Notes: a model not told the origin generated them from the sequence alone. A stretch of 64,000 nt of DNA from Microbacterium sufflavum (GCF_023101165.1 NZ_CP078076.1:124001-188000); one strand, 5' to 3'; counted from the stretch's first letter, positions 52,536 through 62,004 are shown. Program-made: numbers and translations.

Positions 52536-54002
52536 TCAGGAGACCGGGATCAGCGTGTACTTGGTGGACAGGTACTCGTGGATGCCCTCGAAGCCGCCCT
52601 CGCGTCCGACACCGGACTGCTTGACGCCGCCGAACGGAGCCGCCGCGTTGGAGACCACGCCCACATTGAGTCCCATCATGCCGGTCTCGAGCGCGTCGAT
52701 CATGCGCTGACCGCGCTGCAGGTTCTCGGTGAACACGTACGACACCAGGCCGTACTCGGTGTCGTTCGCGAGCCGCACGGCCTCGTCCTCGGTCTCGAAC
52801 GTGGCGATCGCGAGCACCGGGCCGAAGATCTCCTCGCGCAGGATCGCGCTGCCGGCCACGACATCGGTGAGGACCGTCGGCTCGTAGAACGTGCCGGTGC
52901 CCTCGAGCGCCTTGCCGCCCGCGAGCAGGGTCGCGCCGCGCTCCACGGCGTCGTCCACCAGCTCTCCGGCCTTGGCGACCGCGTCCTCGTCGATGAGCGG
53001 GCCGATCGCCACGCCCTCCTCGGTGCCGCGACCGATCTTCATCGCGTTCACGCGCTCGGTCACCCGCTTGGCGAACTCGCCCGCCACGTCACGGTGCACG
53101 ATGAAGCGGTTGGCCGCCGTGCACGCCTGGCCGATGTTGCGGAACTTCGCGGCGAGAGCGCCCTCCACGGCCTTGTCGAGGTCGGCGTCGTCGAACACCA
53201 CGAACGGCGCATTGCCGCCGAGCTCCATCGACACGCGCAGCACGCCCTCGGCCGCCTGCGCGATGAGCTTGCGGCCCACCTCGGTCGACCCCGTGAACGA
53301 CAGCTTGCGCAGCCGCGGGTCGGCGATGATCGGCGCCGACAGGGCGCTGGACTTCGAGGTCTGCACCACGTTGACGACGCCGGCGGGGAGCCCCGCCTCC
53401 TCCAGCAGCTTCGTGAAGAAGATGGTCGTGAGCGGCGTGAGTGCCGGGGGTTTGATGACCACCGTGCACCCGGCGGCGAGCGCCGGCGCGATCTTGCGGG
53501 TGGCCATCGCGAACGGGAAGTTCCACGGGGTGACGAAGAACGACGGCCCGACGGGGCGCTGCGACACGATCATGTGCCCGGTGCCCTCCGGGTTCAGACC
53601 GTAGCGACCGCTGATGCGCACGGCCTCCTCGCTGAACCAGCGGAGGAACTCGCCGCCGTACGCGACCTCGCCGCGCGCCTCGGCGAGCGGCTTGCCCATC
53701 TCCAGGGTCATCAGCAGCGCCAGGTCTTCCTTGTGCGCCTGCACCAGGTCGAACGCGCGGCGCAGGATCTCGCTCCGCACGCGCGGAGCGGTGGCGGCCC
53801 ACTCGTCCTGAGCGGCCACCGCGGCGTCGAGCGCGCGGATGCCGTCGGCGGGCGTGGCGTCGGCGATCGTGCGGATCACCTGGTTCGTGGCCGGGTCCTT
53901 GACGTCGAACGTGGCGCCGGTCTCGCCGTCGATCCACTGTCCGCCGATGAAGAGTCCAGTGGGGATGCTGTCGAGCAGCGCCTGCTCGGTCTGAGTGCTC
54001 AT
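52536..54002 (-). CDS. gabD: NAD-dependent succinate-semialdehyde dehydrogenase
   Basis: 488 residues. ALDH landmarks: TPWNFPFAMATRKIAPALAA, SMELGGNAPFVVFDDADLD with the base Glu, and catalytic Cys in IGQACTAANRFIV. GabD-like motif TNRFIVHRDV follows. It oxidises succinate semialdehyde from GabT to succinate, feeding the TCA cycle. In one operon with GabT, the amine oxidase and an amino-acid permease. Confidence 0.9.
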   Translation of the reverse strand: MSTQTEQALLDSIPTGLFIGGQWIDGETGATFDVKDPATNQVIRTIADATPADGIRALDAAVAAQDEWAATAPRVRSEILRRAFDLVQAHKEDLALLMTLEMGKPLAEARGEVAYGGEFLRWFSEEAVRISGRYGLNPEGTGHMIVSQRPVGPSFFVTPWNFPFAMATRKIAPALAAGCTVVIKPPALTPLTTIFFTKLLEEAGLPAGVVNVVQTSKSSALSAPIIADPRLRKLSFTGSTEVGRKLIAQAAEGVLRVSMELGGNAPFVVFDDADLDKAVEGALAAKFRNIGQACTAANRFIVHRDVAGEFAKRVTERVNAMKIGRGTEEGVAIGPLIDEDAVAKAGELVDDAVERGATLLAGGKALEGTGTFYEPTVLTDVVAGSAILREEIFGPVLAIATFETEDEAVRLANDTEYGLVSYVFTENLQRGQRMIDALETGMMGLNVGVVSNAAAPFGGVKQSGVGREGGFEGIHEYLSTKYTLIPVS

Positions 54003-54026
54003 GGGTTCTCTTTCTGTGAGTGGGGG

Positions 54027-55574
54027 CTAGGGGCGACGACGCCGGCTCGGCGGCGCGTCGATGCTCAGCGTCTGTCCGCGGAAGAACGCCGGGCGGCGGA
54101 TCGCGTTCCAGATCATCACCGCGATGCCCACGACGATGATCAGCATCCCGAGGATGAACACGATCCCGACGCCGCCGATCTCCGACCCCGAGCCGTAAGC
54201 CGGGTCCATCGAGTCGATCAGCGTGGTGAAGAACAGGATCGCGAGGATGATGCCACCCACCAGCGGGAACAGGAACGTGAAGAAGACGTTGCGCGTGGAG
54301 TCGAACCACTGCTTGCGGAAGTACCAGACGCACGCGAACGCGGTGATGCCGTAGTAGAAGCAGATCATCATGCCGAGCGTGAGGATCGTGTCCCACAGGG
54401 TGTCCTCGCTGACCACGCGCATGACCGCGTAGAACGCCGAGGCGACGATGGCCGAGACGATCGTGGCGTAGCCGGGGGTGAAGAACCGCGGGCTGACCTT
54501 CGCGAACGACTTCGGCAGGGCGCCGTAGTGGCCCATCGCGAGCAGGGTGCGCGCCGGACCGACGAACGTCGACTGCAGCGACGACGCCGAGCTGGTGAGC
54601 ACCGCCAGCGACACGAGGAACGCGAGCGGCCCGAGGATCGGTCCGGAGAGGTGGAAGAACACGTTCTCCTGGATGTCGCCGTTGCCGAGGCCGAGCTCGC
54701 CCGTGCCCACGCCCGCGAACATGATCATCGCGACGGCGAGGAGCAGGTACAGCGAGACGATCGTGAGCACGGTGACCGTGGCCGCGCGGCCCGGCGTCTT
54801 CTCCGGGTCCTTCGTCTCCTCGTTCATGGTGAGCGTGACGTCCCAGCCCCAGAAGATGAAGATCGACAGGGAGAGACCGGCCGCCACGGCGCTGAACGAC
54901 GAGATCGCGAACGGGTTGAACCAGTTGAGGTCGAACGGCTGGTAGTCGAAGCCGTTGCCGCTCACGGCCTGGACGATCGCGGCGACCGCGAAGAACACCA
55001 GCACCAGGATCTGGAAGCCCACCAGCCAGTACTGCAGCTTCTGGGTCGTCTGCATGTCGCGGTACGACACCCACGTCGCCCCCAGCATGAACAGCAGGCA
55101 CACGCCGATGTTGATCCACGTCACCCCGGCCAGGTCGGCGATCCCGGCGTTGCCCGTGATCTGCGACAGCAGCAGGAACAGGAAGTCGACGGCGACCCCG
55201 GCGAGGTTCGACAGCACCAGGATCGTCGCGACGACCAGGCCCCAGCCGGCCATCCAGCCCACCCAGGGTCCGAACGCGCGGGCGGCCCAGGTGAAGGACG
55301 TGCCGGAGTCGGGCATGCGGTTGTTGAGCTCGCGGTAGCCGAAAGCCACCAGGAGCATCGGGATGAAGCCGACGAGGATGATCGCCGGGATCTGCGCGCC
55401 CACCTCGGACGCGGTGGGGCCGACGGCGGCCGTGAACGTGTAGGCGGGGGCGATGCACGAGATGCCGATCACGACGGCGCCGATGAGGCCGACGGTGCCG
55501 GCACTCAGGCCCTTCGTGGAGATGCCGGTCGTGACGCCGGATGCGGGCTCCGTCGCCCGGTTGGTGCTGCTCAT
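54027..55574 (-). CDS. APC-family amino acid/polyamine permease
   Basis: 515 residues with about twelve membrane helices. GLIGAVVIGISCIAPAYTFT (helix 1) and YRELNNRMPDSGTSFTWAAR are APC-superfamily signatures. The start ATG 55574 overlaps the stop of the universal-stress-protein gene by one base (TGATG). Within this operon it probably imports putrescine or GABA. Confidence 0.9.
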   Translation of the reverse strand: MSSTNRATEPASGVTTGISTKGLSAGTVGLIGAVVIGISCIAPAYTFTAAVGPTASEVGAQIPAIILVGFIPMLLVAFGYRELNNRMPDSGTSFTWAARAFGPWVGWMAGWGLVVATILVLSNLAGVAVDFLFLLLSQITGNAGIADLAGVTWINIGVCLLFMLGATWVSYRDMQTTQKLQYWLVGFQILVLVFFAVAAIVQAVSGNGFDYQPFDLNWFNPFAISSFSAVAAGLSLSIFIFWGWDVTLTMNEETKDPEKTPGRAATVTVLTIVSLYLLLAVAMIMFAGVGTGELGLGNGDIQENVFFHLSGPILGPLAFLVSLAVLTSSASSLQSTFVGPARTLLAMGHYGALPKSFAKVSPRFFTPGYATIVSAIVASAFYAVMRVVSEDTLWDTILTLGMMICFYYGITAFACVWYFRKQWFDSTRNVFFTFLFPLVGGIILAILFFTTLIDSMDPAYGSGSEIGGVGIVFILGMLIIVVGIAVMIWNAIRRPAFFRGQTLSIDAPPSRRRRP

Positions 55575-56458
55575 CAGCGGTCTCCTGCTTCGTTGCGGGT
55601 GCGCGGGACGACGATCATGGGAACGGGCAGCTCGTGCAGCATCTTCGCCGCCGTGGAGCCCAGGAACAGACGGCGCGGCTGTGCCAGGCGGCTCGAGCCG
55701 ACCAGCACCACCTCGCCGGGGAGCCAGGAGAGCCCGGCGACGGCGTCTTCGACCGTCTCGCCCGGTGCCTCCTCGACGACGGCGCCCAGGCCGTCCGGCA
55801 GCTGCTCGGCAGCGACCGCGAGCACCCGGTGGGCGTGCTCGCTGCCGGCCAGGCGGATCGCGCCGGTGTCGAGGCCCGGCGGCACGTCGAACGGCACGAG
55901 CGACACCAGCCGCAGGGAGACCTCGGCCGCCCCGGCGAGGGCGACGGCCTGGTCGAGCACGCCCTCCGCACCCGGGCGCGTACCGACCGCGACCGTGACG
56001 CGCGGGAGCACGTGGTCGTCCTGCTGCGCGAGCCCCGACGGCGCGAGGGCGACCGGGATCGGCGAGGAGTGCAGCAGCTCGGACGCGACGCTGCCGAGGC
56101 GGTGACGGCCGAAGAGGCCGCCGCCCGCGGTGCCGATCACGATCACGCTCGCGTCGAACTCCTCGCCCGCCGCGATGAGCCCCTCCGCGAACGACTCGGA
56201 GAAGCGCACGTGGCCGCTGCGCACCAGCTCCTGCGGGAGCCGCACGACCGCGTCCTGCAGCCACTTCCGTGCCTGCGTGCGGATCACGTCCTCATACGCG
56301 CGCTCCGGCGGGACGGCCGCGCTGCGGGTGCCCTCGGTGGGGAGCACGATCACCAGGTGCAGCGTCGCGCCGATGCTGCGGGCCAGCCGGGCGCCCAGCG
56401 CCGCGGCGTCCGCCCCCGCGTCCGTCGCCGTGTAGCCGACGACGACCGAGCCGGTCAT
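55574..56458 (-). CDS. Tandem universal stress protein
   Basis: 294 residues made of two Usp domains. The first, from MTGSVVVGYTATDAGADAA, has the ATP-binding-like GTAGGGLFGRHRLGSVASEL; the second, TVAVGTRPGAEGVLDQAVAL, ends VLVGSSRLAQPRRLFLGSTA. The ATG at 56458 overlaps the stop of the amine-oxidase gene. A stress protein inside an amine-catabolic operon may relate to the hydrogen peroxide and ammonia made by the oxidase; that link is inference. Confidence 0.88.
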   Translation of the reverse strand: MTGSVVVGYTATDAGADAAALGARLARSIGATLHLVIVLPTEGTRSAAVPPERAYEDVIRTQARKWLQDAVVRLPQELVRSGHVRFSESFAEGLIAAGEEFDASVIVIGTAGGGLFGRHRLGSVASELLHSSPIPVALAPSGLAQQDDHVLPRVTVAVGTRPGAEGVLDQAVALAGAAEVSLRLVSLVPFDVPPGLDTGAIRLAGSEHAHRVLAVAAEQLPDGLGAVVEEAPGETVEDAVAGLSWLPGEVVLVGSSRLAQPRRLFLGSTAAKMLHELPVPMIVVPRTRNEAGDR

Positions 56459-57840
56459 CAGCCGATGCTCTCGGGAGCGCCGGCCTCGCGGCGGGCGTCG
56501 ACGATGTTCGCCGCGACGAGGTGGCCCATGCGGATCGCCCCGTCGACGTGCTGGTAACCCGCTCCGGCCATGTCGCTGCAGGCGAAGTGGATCGGTCCGA
56601 CCGGCGTGCGCAGGTCGGCGCCGTAGCGGTGCAGCCCGCCGAGGTCGAAGCTCGCGGCGTACGCGCCCCGCGTCCACTCCTCGCTGCCCCAGTCGCTCTC
56701 GTAGTACACGACCGGGTTCTTGGCCTCCGGGCCGTAATAGTGCGACAGCGACTCGAGGATGCGCTCCTTGCGCTCCTCGGCCGACAGCTCGAACACGCCG
56801 TCGGCGTTGGCATCGGAGACGAAGCCGACCAGGGTGCCGCGCTCGTCGCCGTGGTTGGTGTTGTCGTACGCCTCGTGCGAGAGCTCGTACGGGCTGAACG
56901 CCGTGCCGCTCAGGCCCTGCTCGCGCCAGAACGGCCGGTCGTAGACGGCGTGCACCTTGATGACGAAGCCCATCGACAGGTGCTGGTGCAGCTGGTGCTG
57001 GCGACGCGGCAGCGGCGGGACGAAGGAGATGCGGTTGTAGAGGATGGGGGCGTGCGCGAGGATCGCGTACCGTGCGCGGACCGTGAGGTCGTCGGTGGTC
57101 GCCACGATCCCGTCATCCGACCACTCCAGGCTGCGGACGGGCTGGTTCAGCAGCACGTCCTCCCCCAGGCGCTCGGCGAGACGCAGCGGCACCTGCTGCA
57201 GGCCTCCGACCACGCGCTTGTCGAGGATGAAGTCGGCGTCAACGAGGTTCGAGTAGGAGCCGGCCGAGGCCGCCATGAGCAGCGACTGCAGCAGCGAGAA
57301 GGAGTGCGTCGGCTTGGTCAGCATCGCCGAGCCGGTAGCGAAGGCGAGGTTGCGTACGGCCTCGTCGTCGTCGGTCTGCGAGCGCAGCCAGGCGTCCCAC
57401 GAGATGGAGTCCCACTCCGCCGCGTTCGGGTGCTCCCACGGCTTGTCCGGGTCGATCTCGGCCACCAGGGCGTCGAGGATGCCGGTGATGCGGGCGATCA
57501 CGGCCTCGGTCTCCGGCGACACCGGGAACATCTCGCCCGTGAAGCGGTGCGCCTGACCGTCGGGGCCGACGTAGACGCTGTCGCCCTCGCGGTAGCGGCT
57601 GTAGGTCTCGAGCCCGAGCTCCTCGATCGCGTCCTTCAGGGCGTCCTGGTCGGGCGACACCCACTGGCCGCCGATCTCGAGCATGGCGCCGTCGATCACG
57701 TCGGTCCACAGCCGGCCGCCCACGCGGTCGCGGGCCTCCAGCACGGCGACCGACAGGCCGGCCTTGCGCAGATCGTTGGCGGCCGTGAGCCCTGCGGCTC
57801 CGGCGCCGACGATCAGCACGTCGCGAGTGATCTCAGCCAT
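56458..57840 (-). CDS. Flavin amine oxidase, putrescine-oxidase type
   Basis: 460 residues. The FAD dinucleotide-binding motif is VLIVGAGAAGLTAANDLRKAG, then RDRVGGRLWT; the C-terminal FAD motif is GAGYQHVDGAIRMG. It belongs to the flavin monoamine oxidases and resembles actinobacterial putrescine oxidases. Product 4-aminobutanal would go to GABA by an ALDH and on via GabT and GabD, the other genes of the operon. 92 nt after gabT. Confidence 0.9.
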   Translation of the reverse strand: MAEITRDVLIVGAGAAGLTAANDLRKAGLSVAVLEARDRVGGRLWTDVIDGAMLEIGGQWVSPDQDALKDAIEELGLETYSRYREGDSVYVGPDGQAHRFTGEMFPVSPETEAVIARITGILDALVAEIDPDKPWEHPNAAEWDSISWDAWLRSQTDDDEAVRNLAFATGSAMLTKPTHSFSLLQSLLMAASAGSYSNLVDADFILDKRVVGGLQQVPLRLAERLGEDVLLNQPVRSLEWSDDGIVATTDDLTVRARYAILAHAPILYNRISFVPPLPRRQHQLHQHLSMGFVIKVHAVYDRPFWREQGLSGTAFSPYELSHEAYDNTNHGDERGTLVGFVSDANADGVFELSAEERKERILESLSHYYGPEAKNPVVYYESDWGSEEWTRGAYAASFDLGGLHRYGADLRTPVGPIHFACSDMAGAGYQHVDGAIRMGHLVAANIVDARREAGAPESIG

Positions 57841-57932
57841 CTGCAACTCCTTCGTCGTCGGGGGATGTGGGGGATGAAGTACCGGCCGCGTCCCGAAATC
57901 CCCCGATCCGGGGACGCGGCCGGACAGCGGGG

Positions 57933-59294
57933 TCAGGCCGAGGCGAGCGCCTGCGCGACGACGTCGAGGCCCTCGTTCAGCAGCTCGTCGCCGATCGACA
58001 GCGGCGGCAGGAAGCGGATGACGTTGCCGTAGGTGCCGCACGTGAGCACGATCACGCCCTGCGCGATGCAGGCCTTCGCGACCGCGGCGGTGAGCGCGGC
58101 GTCGGGGGCCTTGGTCTCGGGGTCGACGAACTCTGCTGCGACCATCGCGCCGTGTCCGCGCACGTCGCCGATGCGGGCGTCGTCGGACTGCAGCGCGGTG
58201 AGGCGGCCGATGAGGATCTCGCCGATCTCGCGGGCGCGCTCGATCACGCCGTCGTTCTCGAACACGTCGATCGCGGCGAGGGCCGCGGCGCACGCGATCG
58301 GGTTGCCGCCGTAGGTGCCGCCGAGGCCGCCCGAGTGCGAGGCGTCCATGATCTCGGCGCGACCGGTGACCGCGGCCAGCGGCAGGCCGCCCGCAATGCC
58401 CTTGGCCGTGGTGATGAGGTCGGGCTCGATGCCGAAGATCTCGCTGGCGAACATGTGGCCCGTGCGGGCGAAGCCGGTCTGCACCTCGTCGGCGATGAAG
58501 ACCACGCCGTTCGCGCGGCACCACTCGACGATCGCGGGGAGGAAGCCCTCGGCGGGGACGATGAAGCCGCCCTCGCCCTGGATCGGCTCGATGATGACGG
58601 CGGCGAGGTTGTCCGCGCCGATCTGCTTCTCGAGCTGCAGGATCACGCGGGCCGCGGCCTCTGCGCCCTCGAGGCCGTCGCGGAACGGGTACGACATCGG
58701 GGCGCGGTACACCTCGGGGGCGAACGGGCCGAAGCCGCTCTTGTACGGCATCGACTTGGCCGTCAGCGCCATCGTGAGGTTGGTGCGGCCGTGGTAACCG
58801 TGGTCGAACGCCACGACGGCCTGGCGTCCGGTGTGCTTGCGGGCGATCTTGATCGCGTTCTCGACCGCCTCGGCGCCCGAGTTGAACAGCGCGCTCTTCT
58901 TGGCGAAGTCGCCGGGGGTGACCCGGTTCAGCGCCTCGGCCACGCCGACGTACGACTCGTAGGGCGAGATCATGAAGCAGGTGTGGGTGAACTGCGCGGC
59001 CTGCGCGGCGACGGCCGCGGCGACCTTCGGGTGCGCGTTGCCGACCGTGGTGACGGCGATGCCGGAGCCGAGGTCGATGAGCGAGTTGCCGTCGGCGTCG
59101 ACGACCACTCCGCCGCCCGCGGCGACGGCGGCGACCGGCACGGTGTGGCCGACACCGGCGGCGACGGCGTCGGCCTTGCGGGCGAGGACCTCGGCCGAGC
59201 GCGGGCCGGGGAGTTCCGTGACGAGGCGACGCTCCTGCGGGAGGTCGGGGCCGCCGAGGGGGGTTGCGGGTGCTGCGGTGTCGAGGAGTGCCAT
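57933..59294 (-). CDS. gabT: 4-aminobutyrate aminotransferase
   Basis: 453 residues, class III PLP aminotransferase: NSGAEAVENAIKIARKHTGR, DHGYHGRTN, ADEVQTGFARTG and the Schiff-base lysine in TTAKGIAGGLPLAA. It transfers the amino group of GABA to 2-oxoglutarate giving succinate semialdehyde. First gene of the catabolic operon and divergent from a PucR-family regulator. Confidence 0.92.
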   Translation of the reverse strand: MALLDTAAPATPLGGPDLPQERRLVTELPGPRSAEVLARKADAVAAGVGHTVPVAAVAAGGGVVVDADGNSLIDLGSGIAVTTVGNAHPKVAAAVAAQAAQFTHTCFMISPYESYVGVAEALNRVTPGDFAKKSALFNSGAEAVENAIKIARKHTGRQAVVAFDHGYHGRTNLTMALTAKSMPYKSGFGPFAPEVYRAPMSYPFRDGLEGAEAAARVILQLEKQIGADNLAAVIIEPIQGEGGFIVPAEGFLPAIVEWCRANGVVFIADEVQTGFARTGHMFASEIFGIEPDLITTAKGIAGGLPLAAVTGRAEIMDASHSGGLGGTYGGNPIACAAALAAIDVFENDGVIERAREIGEILIGRLTALQSDDARIGDVRGHGAMVAAEFVDPETKAPDAALTAAVAKACIAQGVIVLTCGTYGNVIRFLPPLSIGDELLNEGLDVVAQALASA

Positions 59295-59338
59295 GTCGCG
59301 AGCGTACGACCGCCGCCGGGAGGGTCGCATTCGCCGGC

Positions 59339-59376
59339 TTGTACAATCTGAGCAGCGGATCCGCCACCTCGTACAA
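59339..59376. promoter_or_regulatory. Two GTACAA-type repeats between gabT and the PucR gene
   Basis: TTGTACAA (59339-59346, a perfect palindrome) and TCGTACAA (59369-59376) are 30 bp apart in the 93-nt divergent region. Their spacing of about three helix turns suits a dimeric activator, presumably the PucR-family protein encoded to the right. Confidence 0.6.
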
Positions 59377-59387
59377 ACCGGAAGCCC

Positions 59388-60896
59388 ATGGCCCCCACCG
59401 ACGCCCCCACGCTGCGGTCCCTGCTCCAGCGCAGGGACCTCGGCCTGACGCTCGTGTCCGACGAGCACGCGCTGCCCGACGGCGCCCTCGACCGGCCGCT
59501 GCGGTGGGTGCACGGCTCCGACCTCGCAGACCCGACGCCCTTCCTGTCCGAGGATCTGGCGCTGCTCACCACGGGCACGCAGTTCGACGGCGCCGCGGAC
59601 ATCCCCTCCTACGTCGGGCGGCTGGCCGACCGCGGCGTGCTCGGGCTCGGCTTCGGCACCGAGGTGCACCGCTCCGGGATCCCGGACGAGCTCATCGCCG
59701 CCTGCGCCGCACACGGCATCCCCCTGTTCGAGGTGCCCTACCGCACGCCGTTCATCGCCGTCGCCCGCGCACACTCCGAGGCCATCGCGGCCCAGGCGTA
59801 CGCCCGCCGTTCCTGGGCGCTGGACACGCAGCGCGCGCTCGCCCTCGCCGCCCTCCGCCCGCGCGGCCTCGACGCGATCGTCGCGGAGCTCGGCCGCCGG
59901 CTCGACGTCTGGGCGGGCATGTACGACGCGGCAGGGGCGCTGCTGTTCGCCCATCCGCGTGATGCGGTCGACACCGCCACGCTCGATCTGCTCGCCGACC
60001 GCGTGCTGGAGATCCTGGGCCGTGGACTGGAGGCGGGGCAGTCTCTCACGATCGACGCACACACCTTCATGCTCTTCACCGTCGGGCGCGGAGGGCACCT
60101 GCGCGGGGTGATCGCGGTCGCCGCCGAGACGCTGGACGCGGAGGCCCGGTCGGTCGTGACCTCGGTGATCGCGATGGCCGGACTGGCGCTGGAGCAGAGC
60201 GAGCAGCTCGCCAGGAGCCGTCGCCGCCTGCACACCCAGCTGCTGCAGTCGCTGCTGGCCGACGACCCCGCGCTCGCCCGCCGCGTGCTCGGCGCCCTCC
60301 CTCCGGCACCGATCATGGTGGCGGTCGCCGCCGACGCCCCGGCCGGACCGCTGGTCGACTGGTGGGAGCGGCGCCGGGCGGACCACGGCACGGTGTCGTT
60401 CCTGGCGGAGTCGCCCGAGGGCCTGACGATGTGCGTGTCCTCGGGCGACGAGGGGCTGCTGGACGAGGTCGCCGAGCGCTTCGGCATCCGCATCGGGGTC
60501 TCCGGCCCCGAGGGCTACGCGGTCTTCTCCCGTGCGCACGCCCAGGCGCTGACGGCCCTGCGGCAACCCGCGTCTGCGGCCGTCGTGCGCTACGCGGACA
60601 CGGTGGGTGCGAACATCCTCACGGCGCTGGCGACCGACGAGGCGCGGCTGGTGGCGGAGTCGCGCCTGGCGCCGCTGCGCGAGCAGGACGCGGCGGTCGG
60701 CACCGGACTCGAGCACACGCTGCGGGTCTGGCTGGAGCACGACGCACGCGCGGAGCCGGCCGCCGCGGCGCTGGGCATCCACCGGCACACCCTGCGCTCG
60801 CGGGTAGCGCAGGCCGGGGCCATGCTGGGCGTGGATCTGGCGTCGTTCCCCGCCCGCGCCGAGCTCTGGGCGCTGCTGCAGACCGCGCGCGACTGA
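59388..60896 (+). CDS. PucR-family transcriptional regulator
   Basis: 502 residues. The N-terminal PucR-type sensory domain (LRSLLQRRDLGLTLVSDEHA, then GLGFGTEVHRSGIP) and the C-terminal PucR helix-turn-helix EPAAAALGIHRHTLRSRVAQ are clear. Homologous regulators activate purine, GABA or amine-utilisation genes. Divergent from the gabT operon with repeats between; it is the likely activator in response to GABA or putrescine. Confidence 0.92.
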   Translation: MAPTDAPTLRSLLQRRDLGLTLVSDEHALPDGALDRPLRWVHGSDLADPTPFLSEDLALLTTGTQFDGAADIPSYVGRLADRGVLGLGFGTEVHRSGIPDELIAACAAHGIPLFEVPYRTPFIAVARAHSEAIAAQAYARRSWALDTQRALALAALRPRGLDAIVAELGRRLDVWAGMYDAAGALLFAHPRDAVDTATLDLLADRVLEILGRGLEAGQSLTIDAHTFMLFTVGRGGHLRGVIAVAAETLDAEARSVVTSVIAMAGLALEQSEQLARSRRRLHTQLLQSLLADDPALARRVLGALPPAPIMVAVAADAPAGPLVDWWERRRADHGTVSFLAESPEGLTMCVSSGDEGLLDEVAERFGIRIGVSGPEGYAVFSRAHAQALTALRQPASAAVVRYADTVGANILTALATDEARLVAESRLAPLREQDAAVGTGLEHTLRVWLEHDARAEPAAAALGIHRHTLRSRVAQAGAMLGVDLASFPARAELWALLQTARD

Positions 60897-60998
60897 TCCG
60901 CGCCCCGCCCCTGCGCCGCCTCAGGCCCGCGCAGCCTCATCCCGAGCGGCCCCATCCCCTCGCCGAGTGCGCGGCCTGCTGCCGACCGCCCCGCCTGT

Positions 60999-61442
60999 TC
61001 ACACGGAGAAACCGTGCCCTCGGCGCGAGGCCGGGCGTCCGGTGCGCGCCCGCCGCACCGTCGCGAGGAGGGCCCCGGCGCGCTCGATGTCGGCGGCGGT
61101 CTGGGCTACGAGGGCCGCGACGGTGTCGAAGCAGAGCGTCGGGCGCAGCAGCGAGAGCAGCTCGACCCGGAGGCGGTGCCCGTACAGGTCGAGGTCCGTG
61201 TCGTGCAGGTGCACCTCCACCCGGCGCTCCCGGCTGCCGTGGAAGGTCGGGTTGGCACCCACGCTCACGGTCGCGGGCATCCCCTCCTGCTCGTCGTCGA
61301 TCCAGGCCAGCGCGGCGTAGATGCCGTCGGCGGGGAGACCGGGGCCGTCGAGGGCGAGGTTGGCGGTCGGGAACCCGAGGTCGCGTCCTCGACCGTCGCC
61401 GGTGACGACCACTCCGGCGATCTCGCGGACGGGTGCGCTCAC
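60999..61442 (-). CDS. Stand-alone riboflavin kinase
   Basis: 147 residues. REIAGVVVTGDGRGRDLGFPTANL carries the riboflavin kinase signature (GxxLGFPTANL); the FAD-synthetase half of RibF is absent, and SVGANPTFHGSRERRVEVHL completes the barrel. It phosphorylates riboflavin to FMN. It overlaps the flavin reductase gene by 4 nt, so both are probably coregulated from the divergent PadR promoter region. Confidence 0.9.
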   Translation of the reverse strand: MSAPVREIAGVVVTGDGRGRDLGFPTANLALDGPGLPADGIYAALAWIDDEQEGMPATVSVGANPTFHGSRERRVEVHLHDTDLDLYGHRLRVELLSLLRPTLCFDTVAALVAQTAADIERAGALLATVRRARTGRPASRRGHGFSV

Positions 61443-61948
61443 ACGCCTGCGGCGGGAGAGATCGCGCGGTAGCGGCTCTGGTGGAACACGAGCGGCTCGA
61501 CGTCGTCGAAGAGCGTCACATCCTGGATCTCGTACAGAGCGATCTCGTGATCGCCACCGTCGAACGTGCTGTGCAGACGGCAGGTGAGCCAGAGCGCGGC
61601 GTCGGCCACCAGCACGGCCCCGCCGTCGGTGCGGTGCCAGGCGTGACCCCCGAACCGGTCCCCCTCCCGCGCGGACAGGGAGCGGCTGAGCGGTTCGTGG
61701 TGTGCTGCGAGGACGCTCATCCCCAGTTCCGGGACGGCACGCAGCACCGGCCAGGTCTTCGAGGTGCGGGCGGCGCTGACCGCGACGAGGGCGGGCTCCA
61801 GGGAGATCGAGGTGAAGGAGTTGACCGCCATCCCGACGGCGCGATCGTCCACGACGGCCGCGAGGGCGACCACCCCCGTGGGATAGACCGAGAAGGCACG
61901 ACGGAGCGCACGGTCACGCGGCAGGGCATCGGTCACGGCAGTGGTCAT
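61439..61948 (-). CDS. Flavin reductase-like FMN-binding protein
   Basis: 169 residues from ATG 61948, with GAAAGGA seven nt upstream. ALRRAFSVYPTGVVALAAVV and VNSFTSISLEPALVAVSAA match the HpaC/flavin-reductase family, which binds FMN and passes reduced flavin to monooxygenases. Paired with a dedicated riboflavin kinase. Its two-component monooxygenase partner is not in the window, although an LLM-type oxygenase lies 1.7 kb away. Confidence 0.9.
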   Translation of the reverse strand: MTTAVTDALPRDRALRRAFSVYPTGVVALAAVVDDRAVGMAVNSFTSISLEPALVAVSAARTSKTWPVLRAVPELGMSVLAAHHEPLSRSLSAREGDRFGGHAWHRTDGGAVLVADAALWLTCRLHSTFDGGDHEIALYEIQDVTLFDDVEPLVFHQSRYRAISPAAGV

Positions 61949-61963
61949 CACGAGTCCTTTCGG

Positions 61964-62004
61964 TAGTCAACTTTGACTAAGGCGACTATAGACAAATTTG
62001 ACCA
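61964..62004. promoter_or_regulatory. Tandem operators of the PadR/flavin locus
   Basis: TAGTCAACTTTGACTA (61964-61979) is a perfect 7-bp inverted repeat with a 2-bp spacer. TAGACAAATTTGACCA (61989-62004) repeats it with four changes 25 bp further on. The pair fills the 92-nt region between the divergent flavin-reductase and PadR genes and fits PadR-type binding sites. Confidence 0.72.

Noticed and set aside
52512..56105. Long plus-strand open frame antisense to the aldehyde dehydrogenase and permease
   Set aside because: Shadow of high-GC coding on the minus strand, with no family resemblance.
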